Below are positions 42,630 through 51,446 of a DNA stretch of 64,000 nt, piece after piece. The translations under genes and the position numbers were made by a program. How positions within the stretch are numbered: position 1 is the stretch's first letter; every line of letters starts with the position of its first letter. Source of the stretch: HLUCCA09 sp038745585 (lineage in GTDB: Bacteria > Pseudomonadota > Alphaproteobacteria > Rhodobacterales > Rhodobacteraceae); the NCBI GenBank assembly GCA_038745585.1, contig JBCDLH010000008.1:153348-217347 (forward strand), read 5' to 3'. The notes below the pieces were generated by a model. It was not told where the DNA came from. It ran no database searches and saw only the letters and a list, made by a program, of their open reading frames with translations.

Positions 42630-44171
42630 TTAGACTACAGCTTCGATCAGGAAAGGACCGGTCGTCTTCGCAGCGGTCTTCATGGCTGCTTCGAACGCCT
42701 CCTCCGTGTCTGTCCGCACGCCCGGCACGCCATGACCCGCCGCCAGGGCGACCCAATCAAGCAATGGGTCTTCGATGTCGAACATCGCCCGGGCGTTGCG
42801 TCCTGGCTTGGGTGCGCCCTGGGCGCGCAGCTCCTGGTGCAGGATCTGGTAGCCGCGATTGGCGATGATGATCACGGTGATGTCGAGGCGCTCGCGCGCT
42901 GCCGTCCAGAGGCCCTGCACCTGGTACATCGCCGAGCCGTCGCCCGACACCGCAAAGACCGGGCGGTCGGGGCAGGCGACAGCGGCGCCCAGCGCGTTCG
43001 GCAGGCACTGGCCGATAGAGCCGCCGGTGTTGTTTATCCGGTCATGGGCCGCGGCGCGGTCGACATAGGGCCAGATCTCGGCGCCGGCCGTGACCGCTTC
43101 GTTGACGACGATCGCCTGGGCGGGCAGCGCGCGCGCCAAGCCGCGGCCGACCCCGGCCGGCGTGAGCGGCCCTGTGACAACCTCGGGCGCTGCACTTGCG
43201 ATCCGGGCGACGGCTTCGCTGCCGTCGACGCCCAGGGTCTCCGCCAGGGCTTCAAGGGTCCACCTCACATCCCAATCACTGTGACAGAGCCGGTCGAGCG
43301 CACAGCCGGGCGGTTCGGGCGTGGAGGGCTTGCCGGGATAGGCAAAGAAGTTCACCGGCGGTTCTGTCCCCACCATAACAAGGTGCTCGACATCCCGCAG
43401 CGCCGCCGCCGCGTCGTCCCCCGCATAGGGCAGGCCCTCAAAGGCGACCGCGCCTGCGCCGTATTGGATCCGAGGGACAAAGAACGGCGAGAGGAGCCTG
43501 CACCCCGTCCGCGCCGCGATCCGGCCGGCAACCTCCGCCCCGGCACCAAAGAGCGCTGCGCCTCCGGCGAGCAACGCCGCGCCGGGCATCGCGAGCGCCT
43601 TTGCCGAGGATTTGATCCGGTCCAAATCGGGCCGGTGGAGTGCGGCGCTCTCGGTGGCCGCCGTCGGGCTTGCGCCGCTCTCGCCCCAGGCCGCATCCGC
43701 CTGGAGGATCACTGTAGCGACCTGCCCCGCGCGCGCGGCCCGGATCGCATCGGCGCCCAAGCGCGCGACCATCGCAGTGTCCGTCGCCCGAAGGACAACG
43801 TGCGACACCGAACCGGCCACACCGTCGAGATCGGCCTGCAGCGGCGCGTCATGCTTGAGGTGATAGCCCGCATGATCGCCGACGATATTCACGATCCCCG
43901 ACCGGCCACGACGGGCATTGTGGAGGTTGGACCAGGCGTTGCCGAAGCCGGGGCCGAGATGCAGGAGCGTGCCGGCCACCTTGCCGCTCATCCGCGCATA
44001 GCCATCCGCCGCGCCGCTGACGCCACCCTCGAAGAGACAGAGCACGCAGCGCATGTCCGGATGCGTATCGAGCGCGGCGACAAAGTGCATCTCGGACGTG
44101 CCGGGATTGGCAAAGCACACATCGACACCGGAGGCGAGCATCGTCTCCACCAAGGCTTCAGCACCGTTCAT
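42630..44171 (-). CDS. Thiamine-diphosphate-dependent enzyme, acetolactate synthase large-subunit-like
   Basis: A 513-residue ThDP enzyme with the three POX-type domains. The N-terminal Pyr domain has the cofactor-activating E48 in LFEGGVSGAADGYARMSG, and the C-terminal PP domain has the ThDP/Mg motif GDGSAMYQVQGLWTAARE and IIIANRGYQ. The middle domain is short. It is not next to a regulatory subunit gene (ilvH), so it is probably a decarboxylase or lyase of the benzoylformate-decarboxylase/acetolactate-synthase-like type, not the biosynthetic enzyme. It converges with the ureohydrolase gene. Confidence 0.85.
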   Translation of the reverse strand: MNGAEALVETMLASGVDVCFANPGTSEMHFVAALDTHPDMRCVLCLFEGGVSGAADGYARMSGKVAGTLLHLGPGFGNAWSNLHNARRGRSGIVNIVGDHAGYHLKHDAPLQADLDGVAGSVSHVVLRATDTAMVARLGADAIRAARAGQVATVILQADAAWGESGASPTAATESAALHRPDLDRIKSSAKALAMPGAALLAGGAALFGAGAEVAGRIAARTGCRLLSPFFVPRIQYGAGAVAFEGLPYAGDDAAAALRDVEHLVMVGTEPPVNFFAYPGKPSTPEPPGCALDRLCHSDWDVRWTLEALAETLGVDGSEAVARIASAAPEVVTGPLTPAGVGRGLARALPAQAIVVNEAVTAGAEIWPYVDRAAAHDRINNTGGSIGQCLPNALGAAVACPDRPVFAVSGDGSAMYQVQGLWTAARERLDITVIIIANRGYQILHQELRAQGAPKPGRNARAMFDIEDPLLDWVALAAGHGVPGVRTDTEEAFEAAMKTAAKTTGPFLIEAVV

Positions 44172-44545
44172 AAGCTGCGCACTCCGATTTGTTCGGGCGG
44201 ACCTTCGACGGCCTAGGCGGGCGCGTCCATGCCAAAAACGCGCTCAGGCAGCGGGTGAAACGACGCGCGTCTCGGTTACCCTGGGGAGCGCATCGGCCGC
44301 CACCACAAGTCAGGTCGGAAACGGGCGCAAGACGAATGGCGCGGTCATCCTTGCACCGCTTGGTCGGCCGATGGGGCGCCTGCATCGGCTGACATTGCGG
44401 CGAACATCACGTATGCGGTCGGTACTGCGCCGCTGAGCCGAGATTGGCGGTTAGGGCGTTGCTTTCTGCCACGCGTCTTCCGCCTCTGCGATGCTCTGCT
44501 CAAAGGCGCCTTGGCACCTGTAGCGCGACTGCGACGAGGACCAGA
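44172..44545. other. 374-base stretch without a supported gene
   Basis: Between the divergent starts of the ThDP enzyme and a small exported protein. I found only short GC-driven open frames on both strands and no family motif, tRNA-like structure or clear repeat. It must hold the promoters of both neighbours, but I cannot place them. Confidence 0.5.
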
Positions 44546-45256
44546 TTGACCTTGAGCCTATCCCTGCCCCACCTCTTTGCGGCGCTCACCATCGTAATGC
44601 TGTCCGCGCTCCCTGCCCTGCCTCAGTCAACCGGCGGAACGACAGACGCCGCCGAGGCGCAAGATGACTGGTACCGCGCCCCCGCGCAGGGCGGCGTAAG
44701 GCGCTGGCAGGTCGCACAAATGGGCGGGATCGCGGCGCGCGCGACCGCCGATGCAGGCGGCCGGATGGTTCGCGCGTTTAACGAGGGTGCTGTCCTGTCG
44801 AGTTTCGGCTGCAGTGATGTAGACGGGAAGGTCTGGTGTGAGATCAGGTCGTTCCGGGGCGGGGCGCGCGGCTTCCTTCCGGCCAGCGCACTCGCGCCGG
44901 CCCAAGGGCGGGATGGCCTTGTCGCCATGGGCAAAGACGACAGCCGAAAGCGCGCAGACAGGGGCAGTTTCGACAGCACAACCGAGGCCTCGTGCGCACA
45001 GGAGCGTGGGCACCCCTTAGGTCTCTGCCGCATCGGCGTTGCCCGCGGGACCGGAGGCGATGCGACGGTTGTGGCAACTTTCAAGAATGGGTTTTCGCGC
45101 AAGCTCTACTTTGTTCACGGAGAGTTCGTCTCGGCCAACACGACGATGTCCGGCAATGGTACGGATATCGATTGGAAGCTTGTGGCCGGAGTCCATCTCA
45201 TCCGCGTGGATGACCAGCGTTTTGAGCTCTCAGACGCGTTTGTCTTTGGCGAGTGA
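44546..45256 (+). CDS. Exported hypothetical protein, possibly with an SH3-like domain
   Basis: A 236-residue protein that I do not recognise with certainty. After a hydrophobic leader (LFAALTIVMLSALPALPQS) it has a segment VRAFNEGAVLSSFGCSDVDG, then KVWCEIRSFRGGARGFLPAS, similar to bacterial SH3 (SH3_3) repeats ending GFLPASAL. The second half contains a cysteine pair (SCAQERGHPLGLCRIG) and a beta-rich end (VAGVHLIRVDDQRFELSD). The start is the TTG at 44546 with GAGGA six bases upstream; no ATG gives a complete signal peptide. It is probably periplasmic. No functional link to its neighbours is evident. Confidence 0.65.
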   Translation: MTLSLSLPHLFAALTIVMLSALPALPQSTGGTTDAAEAQDDWYRAPAQGGVRRWQVAQMGGIAARATADAGGRMVRAFNEGAVLSSFGCSDVDGKVWCEIRSFRGGARGFLPASALAPAQGRDGLVAMGKDDSRKRADRGSFDSTTEASCAQERGHPLGLCRIGVARGTGGDATVVATFKNGFSRKLYFVHGEFVSANTTMSGNGTDIDWKLVAGVHLIRVDDQRFELSDAFVFGE

Positions 45257-45315
45257 CCGGAACCGGAGACGGGGCTGCGCCACCCCAGGGGCAACGCAGC
45301 CGCGATTGACGGCTC

Positions 45316-46575
45316 TTACGGCGTCAGTTTGTGAATCATGCCCTCATCCACGGCGGCATAAAGGCTGCCATCCGGGCCCAAGACGACGGAGCGGAAACGC
45401 CCCGCCTCCATGCCATCCGGCAAGGTCATTTCGACGACGTCGATCACCGACAGGTCGTCCTCGTCGAGCGTGAAGACGTCGAGACGCTGCCCGATCGGAG
45501 TGCCGCCAAAGCCGATCCCCATCAGACCGACGACCATCGCGCCATTCCAATCGCCCCAGGCCTCGCCTTCGAGGAAGACCGACGACGACGTCCCTTGCGA
45601 CCAGCCGTTGTTGTCCCAGATCGGGACCATCGCATCGGGGAAGCTCTCAAGATCGGTCATGGGCATGTAGGAAGCACGCTCGTAGCGGTCCATCGCCTCC
45701 ATCTGCATCGGTTCATAGCCGCAATAGTTTGAGGGACAGTCGCCGCGGCCGGCCGCATTCGGTGCCGGGTGCCAGCCCGCATTGCCGCCATTGGCAAGAA
45801 CGGTGATCTCGTCGGAATGCCAAGGCCCATGCTCTGCCGTGATCGGCGTGCCGGTGCCGGGATGGAAGGCAATGCCTTGGATGTTGCGGTGACCATAGGT
45901 GTAGATCCGCTGGTCAAAGCCATCGGGCGGGCTGTTGTCAGCAGCGCCGTTGCCGTCGGTGTCGATCCGGAGGACTTTGCCGCCCAGAAGCGTCGGGCTT
46001 TGCGGAACCGTACCGCCATGGATGTCGCCGGTTGTCAGGTAGAGAAACCCATCCGGGCCGAAGCGGACGCGCCCGCCATTATGGGCGCCTGGCCCGCCAA
46101 AGGGCTGATCGCTGGCCTCGGGCTTGTAGGGAACATCCTCGACGATATCGACCCGATCGGCAACGCCGGTAAAGTCGTCGTTGACGGTCATGCGGAGCAG
46201 GCGGTTGGTGCCCGGCGCCGTCATACTCGATGTCGAATAGACATAGATCCGGCGATTGCTCTCAAAATCAGGGTCTACGGTGACGCCCATCATCCCGGCC
46301 TGACCCTCGCAAAAGAGATCGTCCGCCGTGGTGGCGTAGCCTTCGGACTCGTTCATTCCCAAAAGCGCATTGACTGAGCCATCGGGCAACATGACCGAAA
46401 GCCCATCGCACTTTTCGGTATAGAACATCGTGCCGTCTGCGAGGAACGCCATGTCCCAAGGGCTCTCGAGATCGCTCAGCACGATCGAGTGGCTGAGGCT
46501 AGACGTGTTCTGCGCTATGGCGGGCGCAGCACACATCACAGAGCCCGCGATCAATGGAAGTATTCGGTTTCTCAT
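45316..46575 (-). CDS. PQQ-dependent aldose sugar dehydrogenase-like protein (YliI/Asd type), exported
   Basis: A 419-residue six-bladed beta-propeller of the glucose/sorbosone dehydrogenase family, with a signal peptide ending APAIAQ. Family landmarks are DLESPWDMAFLADGTMFYTE, GQAGMMGVTVDPDFESN, GGPGAHNGGRVRFGPDG with FLYLTTGDIHGG, TYGHRNIQGIAFHPGTG and AEHGPWHSDEI. These enzymes oxidise aldoses in the periplasm using PQQ. The gene for a pseudoazurin lies 117 bases upstream on the same strand, a plausible direct electron acceptor. No PQQ biosynthesis genes are in the window. Confidence 0.86.
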   Translation of the reverse strand: MRNRILPLIAGSVMCAAPAIAQNTSSLSHSIVLSDLESPWDMAFLADGTMFYTEKCDGLSVMLPDGSVNALLGMNESEGYATTADDLFCEGQAGMMGVTVDPDFESNRRIYVYSTSSMTAPGTNRLLRMTVNDDFTGVADRVDIVEDVPYKPEASDQPFGGPGAHNGGRVRFGPDGFLYLTTGDIHGGTVPQSPTLLGGKVLRIDTDGNGAADNSPPDGFDQRIYTYGHRNIQGIAFHPGTGTPITAEHGPWHSDEITVLANGGNAGWHPAPNAAGRGDCPSNYCGYEPMQMEAMDRYERASYMPMTDLESFPDAMVPIWDNNGWSQGTSSSVFLEGEAWGDWNGAMVVGLMGIGFGGTPIGQRLDVFTLDEDDLSVIDVVEMTLPDGMEAGRFRSVVLGPDGSLYAAVDEGMIHKLTP

Positions 46576-46692
46576 GTCATCCTCCCTAAGGTTGCACTGC
46601 TCGCGCCTGCCCCAGTGCGTCCGTCTTCTATGCCTCTTTGGGCACGTGTAGGCGGTGTCGGTCTCCCGATCCGCCCGTTGATCGGCTGGTTG

Positions 46693-47178
46693 CTACGCGT
46701 CCGCGGTCAGCATCGTGTCCGCTAGCGCGAAGAGCTCCTCAAACCGCGCCCGCGCTTTCCCACGCTGCCGGACGCTCCTGAGCGCGTCGTAATTGACCGA
46801 GACATCTCCCACGAGCAGCAGCCCCACCATGCCCCACGTCTTGTGTGGCGTGCAGAAATACCCGTAGGCCCCGTCGACATCGACGGTCAGTTCAAAATCC
46901 TCCCCCAACTTGCTCCTCCAGTGGTCCGCGCCTTCGGGCAACATGTTCTTGAAGGCTTCGGTATTGTGATTGTTGTCGACCGATAAAAACCGGATGGTAT
47001 CGCCGGGCTGTGCGCGGACCACCTCGGGATAAAACGCCATCAGCTTTTTATCATCCTCTGGATGATTGTTTACCATCTGGACGTCGTGCACAGCCGCGGC
47101 CAAGACCCCGGAAGAGAGGAACGGAGCGCAGAGAGCGGCGCCGGAGAGGGCGAGCGTTCCGCGTCGAGAAATGATCAT
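46693..47178 (-). CDS. Pseudoazurin-type blue copper protein, Tat-exported
   Basis: A 161-residue cupredoxin with a twin-arginine-type leader (SRRGTLALSGAALCAPFL). The type 1 copper ligands are H71 in DNNHNTEAF and C109, H112 and M117 in YFCTPHKTWGM, which is the pseudoazurin pattern. It serves as a periplasmic one-electron carrier. A C-terminal extension of about 30 residues after VGDVSVNYDALRSV is charged. It is on the same strand as and upstream of the sugar dehydrogenase; no nitrite or nitrous-oxide reductase genes, the usual partners, are near. Confidence 0.88.
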   Translation of the reverse strand: MIISRRGTLALSGAALCAPFLSSGVLAAAVHDVQMVNNHPEDDKKLMAFYPEVVRAQPGDTIRFLSVDNNHNTEAFKNMLPEGADHWRSKLGEDFELTVDVDGAYGYFCTPHKTWGMVGLLLVGDVSVNYDALRSVRQRGKARARFEELFALADTMLTADA

Positions 47179-47416
47179 GCGCCTAGCCTTTGTTCACGTT
47201 GCCTCAAAAATACACGTAGCCCAAACTTACCGATCATGGCTAGTTTTTCACGACTTCGTGCTCCGAACCAGCGCGGCCCGCATGGCAGCCCGCCGGTTAA
47301 GCAGCCATTAACCATGAAGATGAAAAGGTGCAGCGCGGGTCCTGATACTGCACTCCACGTGACCTGATCAAAAGCGGCCGCGGTCGTCCGCCCAAGCACT
47401 TCGAAGGGTCCGCCCA

Positions 47417-48388
47417 ATGCGTCTGGCCTATGAAAGAGATACCCTCCTCGATGCCAACGCGGCGCTGCCTTTGGGACACCTCCAGGCTTTCGGTCGCGGG
47501 GTGGGCTTTTGCGCCGAGTTCAACGATATGGTCAAAGCCTTCGCGTCCTGCCTCTCCCAAAAGACACGGCTCTGTCATCAGACGCCGCGGACGCCGAAAG
47601 GGATCACCGTTTGTCGAGGCTGGGAGGACTATTTCGAACCAGCCGTCTCCTCGCTCGACAACCCCTTCGCGTTGCTCAATGCACGCGAATGGTCCGGGCG
47701 CCGCTACGCTGCGCTGAGACCGGCCCTGCGTGCACTGATGCGACAGGGAACAGGCTGTACGACGTTCATGTTCGACCCCATCGCACATGAGAGACCGACC
47801 ACGCTCACAATCGAAGCGCTCGATTTTGAGGGCGAGTTCGAGACAATCGCAACCGAGGTGTCGAGGCACCTGTGGCGCTTGAATGAAGAGACAAACGCGG
47901 CCGTCGAAATGGCCAAACGGGACATCACCGAGACATCCTGCGACCTGGCGCTTCACGTAAGGCGCGGCGACAAACGGCAGGAGTTCAGCTACGTGCCGGT
48001 TGAGATGTATCTCGACGCGCTTCGCCCGTTTGCCGGCGCCGGCAAGCGCCTCTTCGTGGCCTCCGACGACCCAACGACCTGCCTAGACCTGCAAGACCGG
48101 CTCACCGGCGACTTTGACGTGGTCACATCCGCTGGGCCCGCTGATCACTCGGGGCGCACAGAGGCCGGCTACGATCAGGCCTCGTTCAATACGTTGCCGC
48201 CATCAACGCGGCATCGCCAGGTGGTCGAGCTGCTCGCAGAGGTCGAGATCATGCGCAGGGCCGGGATCTTTATCGGAGCGTCAACGTCAAACGTCTTTAT
48301 CACGCTGCGCCGTCTTCGGGGCGACGCCCCGACCCTCGATCTCACACAAGGCGCCTGGGGAGATCGCCAAAACTGGCGCCGTTTTTGA
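47417..48388 (+). CDS. Fucosyltransferase-like protein (FUT8/NodZ-type fold)
   Basis: A 323-residue protein whose C-terminal half carries LALHVRRGDKRQEF (residues 178-191), KRLFVASDDPTTCLDL and a final IFIGASTSNVFITLRRLRG. These are the GDP-binding HxRRGD motif and the downstream motifs of alpha-1,6-fucosyltransferase/NodZ-like enzymes. There is no signal peptide or membrane segment. The N-terminal half is unlike anything I can name. No sugar-nucleotide or polysaccharide cluster accompanies it; the neighbours are a pseudoazurin gene (divergent, 238 bases away) and an integrase. The start context is unremarkable, so the first codons are provisional. Confidence 0.6.
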   Translation: MRLAYERDTLLDANAALPLGHLQAFGRGVGFCAEFNDMVKAFASCLSQKTRLCHQTPRTPKGITVCRGWEDYFEPAVSSLDNPFALLNAREWSGRRYAALRPALRALMRQGTGCTTFMFDPIAHERPTTLTIEALDFEGEFETIATEVSRHLWRLNEETNAAVEMAKRDITETSCDLALHVRRGDKRQEFSYVPVEMYLDALRPFAGAGKRLFVASDDPTTCLDLQDRLTGDFDVVTSAGPADHSGRTEAGYDQASFNTLPPSTRHRQVVELLAEVEIMRRAGIFIGASTSNVFITLRRLRGDAPTLDLTQGAWGDRQNWRRF

Positions 48389-48498
48389 CCGTCGCCCGTT
48401 TTAACGCGCCGCAGATCACGGGCCCTCGCCGCAAGACGCGACTTTGAAGCAGGTCGTCAGGTTGCTATGTTCTCGAGCAAAAGAGCAGTACCGACCAC

Positions 48499-49524
48499 AT
48501 GAAAAAATCGAACGACGCCTCCCTTGTGCCCGACACGCTCGCCGGCTCTGGCACGCTCGACCGCCTCGTCGAGACCGCGCAGGATTACGCGCGCAACGCG
48601 ACCTCGCACAATACCAACGCCGCTTACCAGGCCGATTGGGCGCATTTCGCGCGCTGGTGCCGAAAGCGAGGCGCCGATCCCTTGCCGCCCGCGCCGCAAC
48701 TTATCGGTCTTTATATCGCGGAATGCGCCGCGCCGCAGGATGGCACTGCCCCGCTCTCGGTGACCACAATCGAGCGTCGTCTTTCCGGGCTCTCCTGGAA
48801 CTATCAACAACGCGGCTTTGCCTTGGATCGGAAGGATCGCCACATCGCGACGATCCTGGCCGGGATCCGGCGCAAGCACGCCCGCCCGCCACGTCAGAAA
48901 GAGGCGATCCTCGCCGAAGACATCCTTGCTATGGTTGCAACGCTGCCGCACGACCTTCGCGGTCTGCGAGACCGGGCGATCCTTCTTGTGGGCTACGCCG
49001 GCGGATTGCGGCGCTCCGAAATCACCGCCGTGGATATGCATCGCGACGATACCATCGACAGTGGCGGTTGGATCGAGATCGAGACGAAGGGCGCGCTGCT
49101 GATCCTCGACAGCAAAACCGGCTGGCGCGAAGTCGAGATCGGGCGCGGCTCGTCGGAGCACACATGTCCCGTGCGCGCGCTCGAAACCTGGATCGAATAT
49201 GGCAGGATCGATTTCGGCCCGGTTTTCCGGCGCATCTCTCGCGACAACACTAAAGCACTCGAGGCACGCCTTTCGGACAAGCATGTTGCTCGGTTGATTA
49301 AGAGAACGGTCCTGGCTGCCGGATTGCGCGCCGACGTGCCCGAGAAAGAGCGCCTCGCGCTCTTCTCCGGCCATTCCCTCCGTGCCGGGCTCGCCACGAG
49401 TGCGGAGGTGGACGAGCGCTATGTCCAGAAGCAGTTGGGCCATAGCTCCGCCGAAATGACCCGGCGCTACCAACGCCGGCGAGATCGGTTCCGCGTCAAC
49501 CTGACGAAGGCCGCGGGGCTGTAG
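48499..49524 (+). CDS. Tyrosine recombinase / phage-type integrase
   Basis: A 341-residue site-specific recombinase. A SAM-like core-binding domain (SHNTNAAYQADWAHFARWCR) precedes the catalytic domain, where the tetrad is visible: arginine at 171/172 in GYAGGLRRSEIT, H292 and R295 in SGHSLRAG, H315 in QLGHSS and the nucleophile Y324 in MTRRYQRR. All residues needed for activity are present. No phage, transposon or conjugation genes adjoin it and no tRNA or direct repeat was noticed next to it, so it is an orphan and its target site is unknown. Confidence 0.9.
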   Translation: MKKSNDASLVPDTLAGSGTLDRLVETAQDYARNATSHNTNAAYQADWAHFARWCRKRGADPLPPAPQLIGLYIAECAAPQDGTAPLSVTTIERRLSGLSWNYQQRGFALDRKDRHIATILAGIRRKHARPPRQKEAILAEDILAMVATLPHDLRGLRDRAILLVGYAGGLRRSEITAVDMHRDDTIDSGGWIEIETKGALLILDSKTGWREVEIGRGSSEHTCPVRALETWIEYGRIDFGPVFRRISRDNTKALEARLSDKHVARLIKRTVLAAGLRADVPEKERLALFSGHSLRAGLATSAEVDERYVQKQLGHSSAEMTRRYQRRRDRFRVNLTKAAGL

Positions 49525-49661
49525 AGGGTCGCCCAGGCCAACCGGCACTTTCAACAACTCCCCAAGCCGCAGATCCTACCCGGCTGGTCCATCGCGTCCG
49601 CCTCTGGTACCGCCCGAGGCACCGGCCGCGGCGTGTGCCGCGCCGCGCCTTGGGAGGGGCC

Positions 49662-50462
49662 ATGGACATTGCGACGCTGGGCCTCTTGGCCTCTGCCGTG
49701 TTCGCCGCGGCGCTTTTGCAATCGGCGACCGGGATAGGCTATGGCGTGATCGCCGGACCGATCCTGCTCGTTGCACTGAATGGCATCGAAGCGTTTCAGA
49801 TCAGCGCCTTGCACACTCTGGTGATCTCGGCCGTCCTGCTGCCCGCGCTCTTTCATCAGGTGGAGCGCAGGCTTTTGCTGCTTTTCGTCTTGGGCAGTGC
49901 CATCGGCCTTCCGCTTGGCTTTGCCCTGCAGATGCAGGCAGAGGTCTTCTGGCTCAGACTTGTGGCCCTCGCCATGGTGGCCTTCGTGGCGACGACGCTG
50001 CTACGGGATCTCCTGCGCCCACGCGGGGCTGATACGCTCGGCGCGCCGCACCATTCACCCGTGGCGGCCGGCGGGGTCGGCGCGGCATCGGGCCTCTTGG
50101 GCGGCATGGTCTCGATGCCCGGCCCTGTTCCGGCCACTTGGATGGCCATCTCTGGCTACACCAAACGCGACGTGCGCGCGACGATCCTGGCCTACTTTGT
50201 CTTCGTCTTCGGGGCGCTCACCGCGTTCTATGCGGCAACCACCGGCTTTGCCCCAACAACACTCCGGATCGCCGCTCTTCTCGGCCTGCCGCTTGTCGCC
50301 GGGATCTGGGCTGGCCACGCCCTGTCGCGCCTTATCTCCGAGCGGCTCTTCCGCCGGGTCCTCTTCGCAATCCTCTGCGCGACGATCTTGCTCTTGGTGT
50401 CGGACTTGCTGCGTTCCGCGCTCAGCAAGGGCGAGGTTTCTGTCTCCTATCTGATCCCTTGA
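49662..50462 (+). CDS. TauE/SafE (TSUP) family membrane permease
   Basis: A 266-residue membrane protein with about eight hydrophobic segments. The N-terminal repeat (LLQSATGIGYGVIAGPILLV) and the second repeat (GLLGGMVSMPGPVPATWMAI) are the paired TauE/SafE motifs. The family exports or exchanges sulfite, sulfoacetate and related organic anions. The ATG at 49662 is preceded by GGGAGGGG; an upstream in-frame start at 49635 is less convincing. It stands alone between the integrase gene and a convergent EamA gene. Confidence 0.86.
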   Translation: MDIATLGLLASAVFAAALLQSATGIGYGVIAGPILLVALNGIEAFQISALHTLVISAVLLPALFHQVERRLLLLFVLGSAIGLPLGFALQMQAEVFWLRLVALAMVAFVATTLLRDLLRPRGADTLGAPHHSPVAAGGVGAASGLLGGMVSMPGPVPATWMAISGYTKRDVRATILAYFVFVFGALTAFYAATTGFAPTTLRIAALLGLPLVAGIWAGHALSRLISERLFRRVLFAILCATILLLVSDLLRSALSKGEVSVSYLIP

Positions 50463-50476
50463 GGCGCTTTCGCGCC
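50463..50476. terminator. Hairpin directly after the TauE/SafE gene
   Basis: GGCGC and GCGCC enclose TTTC immediately after the TGA at 50460-50462. Read on the minus strand the same stem closes a GAAA tetraloop, so it could mark transcript ends from both sides of this convergent pair. There is no T-run, so intrinsic termination is uncertain. Confidence 0.35.
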
Positions 50477-50552
50477 AAGACCGGTCACTCTGCGGCACCA
50501 TCCGTGCCGTCGCACACCAACTCGGAGACAGATCCGAGAGCCCAGCGAACGG

Positions 50553-51446
50553 CTAGCTCCGCGGCCGCAAACTCCGGGGATCTGACGTGACCCAAAGGGC
50601 CGCGCCGACAACAAAGGTCGCGCCGATGGCAAAACCGAGGCCCGGCACTTCGTCAAAGAAGAGGATCCCAACGGCGACCGAGAAGACAAGACTGAGATAG
50701 CTCAGCACCGAGAGAAACCCGGCGGACCCGAAGAAGTGTGCCCGCAGGAAGCAAAGCTGTGCGACTTGCGCAAAGGCGCCGATAAGGACAAGCGGCACGA
50801 CATGCTCGGCTGCCACCGGTTCCCAGCCAGCCAGCGCGAAGGGCAAGGAACAAATCGTAAGGCCCGCCGCATAAAACGCCATCATCACGATGACGGGCGC
50901 GTCCCTCAGCCGGCGCGTTGCTACGACCGTCGCCGACCCGGCAAAGACCACGACGACGAGCGCAGCAAGCCCCGCGTTCCAGGGCACCTCGGTCGGGTTG
51001 ACGGCGATCAGTACGCCAACGAAAGCAATTGCGGCCGCCAACCAACGCCGCCTCCCGATCGCCTCGCGGAGAAGGAGAGCCGCCATCACCATCGTGATAA
51101 TCGGCCGGGTGAAGCCGATCGCCGTAAAGGTCGCCAGCGGAACCCGGGAAATAGCAAAGAAACTCGCCATGAGGGTCACAACGGCCAGAGCGATGCGCAG
51201 GATATGAAGTGCAAGGTCCGGCAGCGCGTGAAACGCAGCCCTGCCCCGCCAGATCAGCGGCAAGATCAGCAGGAAGCCGACAAGCGCGCGGAGAAATACA
51301 AGCTGCGCGGCGGGGTATTCCGCTCCGAGCCACTTTACGAGGGCGAGCGACCCTGTGTTGAGCGCGAGATCCGCGATCAGCCACGCCCCACCGCGCAGGT
51401 TATCGCGTGCTGGGGCGTCGGTGCGGGTCTCACTGTCGGGGGGCAA
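50553..51446 (-). CDS. EamA/DMT family transporter
   Basis: A 297-residue drug/metabolite transporter with ten hydrophobic segments in two EamA repeats (LVFLRALVGFLLILPLIW and TRPIITMVMAALLLREAIG in the first; GFLSVLSYLSLVFSVAVG and ILFFDEVPGLGFAIGATFVV in the second). The first codon is a TTG that overlaps the end of the PIG-L gene by 17 bases, so it is probably co-translated with that gene. The exported compound cannot be read from the sequence; the coupling suggests a product of the PIG-L deacetylase pathway. Confidence 0.85.
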   Translation of the reverse strand: MPPDSETRTDAPARDNLRGGAWLIADLALNTGSLALVKWLGAEYPAAQLVFLRALVGFLLILPLIWRGRAAFHALPDLALHILRIALAVVTLMASFFAISRVPLATFTAIGFTRPIITMVMAALLLREAIGRRRWLAAAIAFVGVLIAVNPTEVPWNAGLAALVVVVFAGSATVVATRRLRDAPVIVMMAFYAAGLTICSLPFALAGWEPVAAEHVVPLVLIGAFAQVAQLCFLRAHFFGSAGFLSVLSYLSLVFSVAVGILFFDEVPGLGFAIGATFVVGAALWVTSDPRSLRPRS

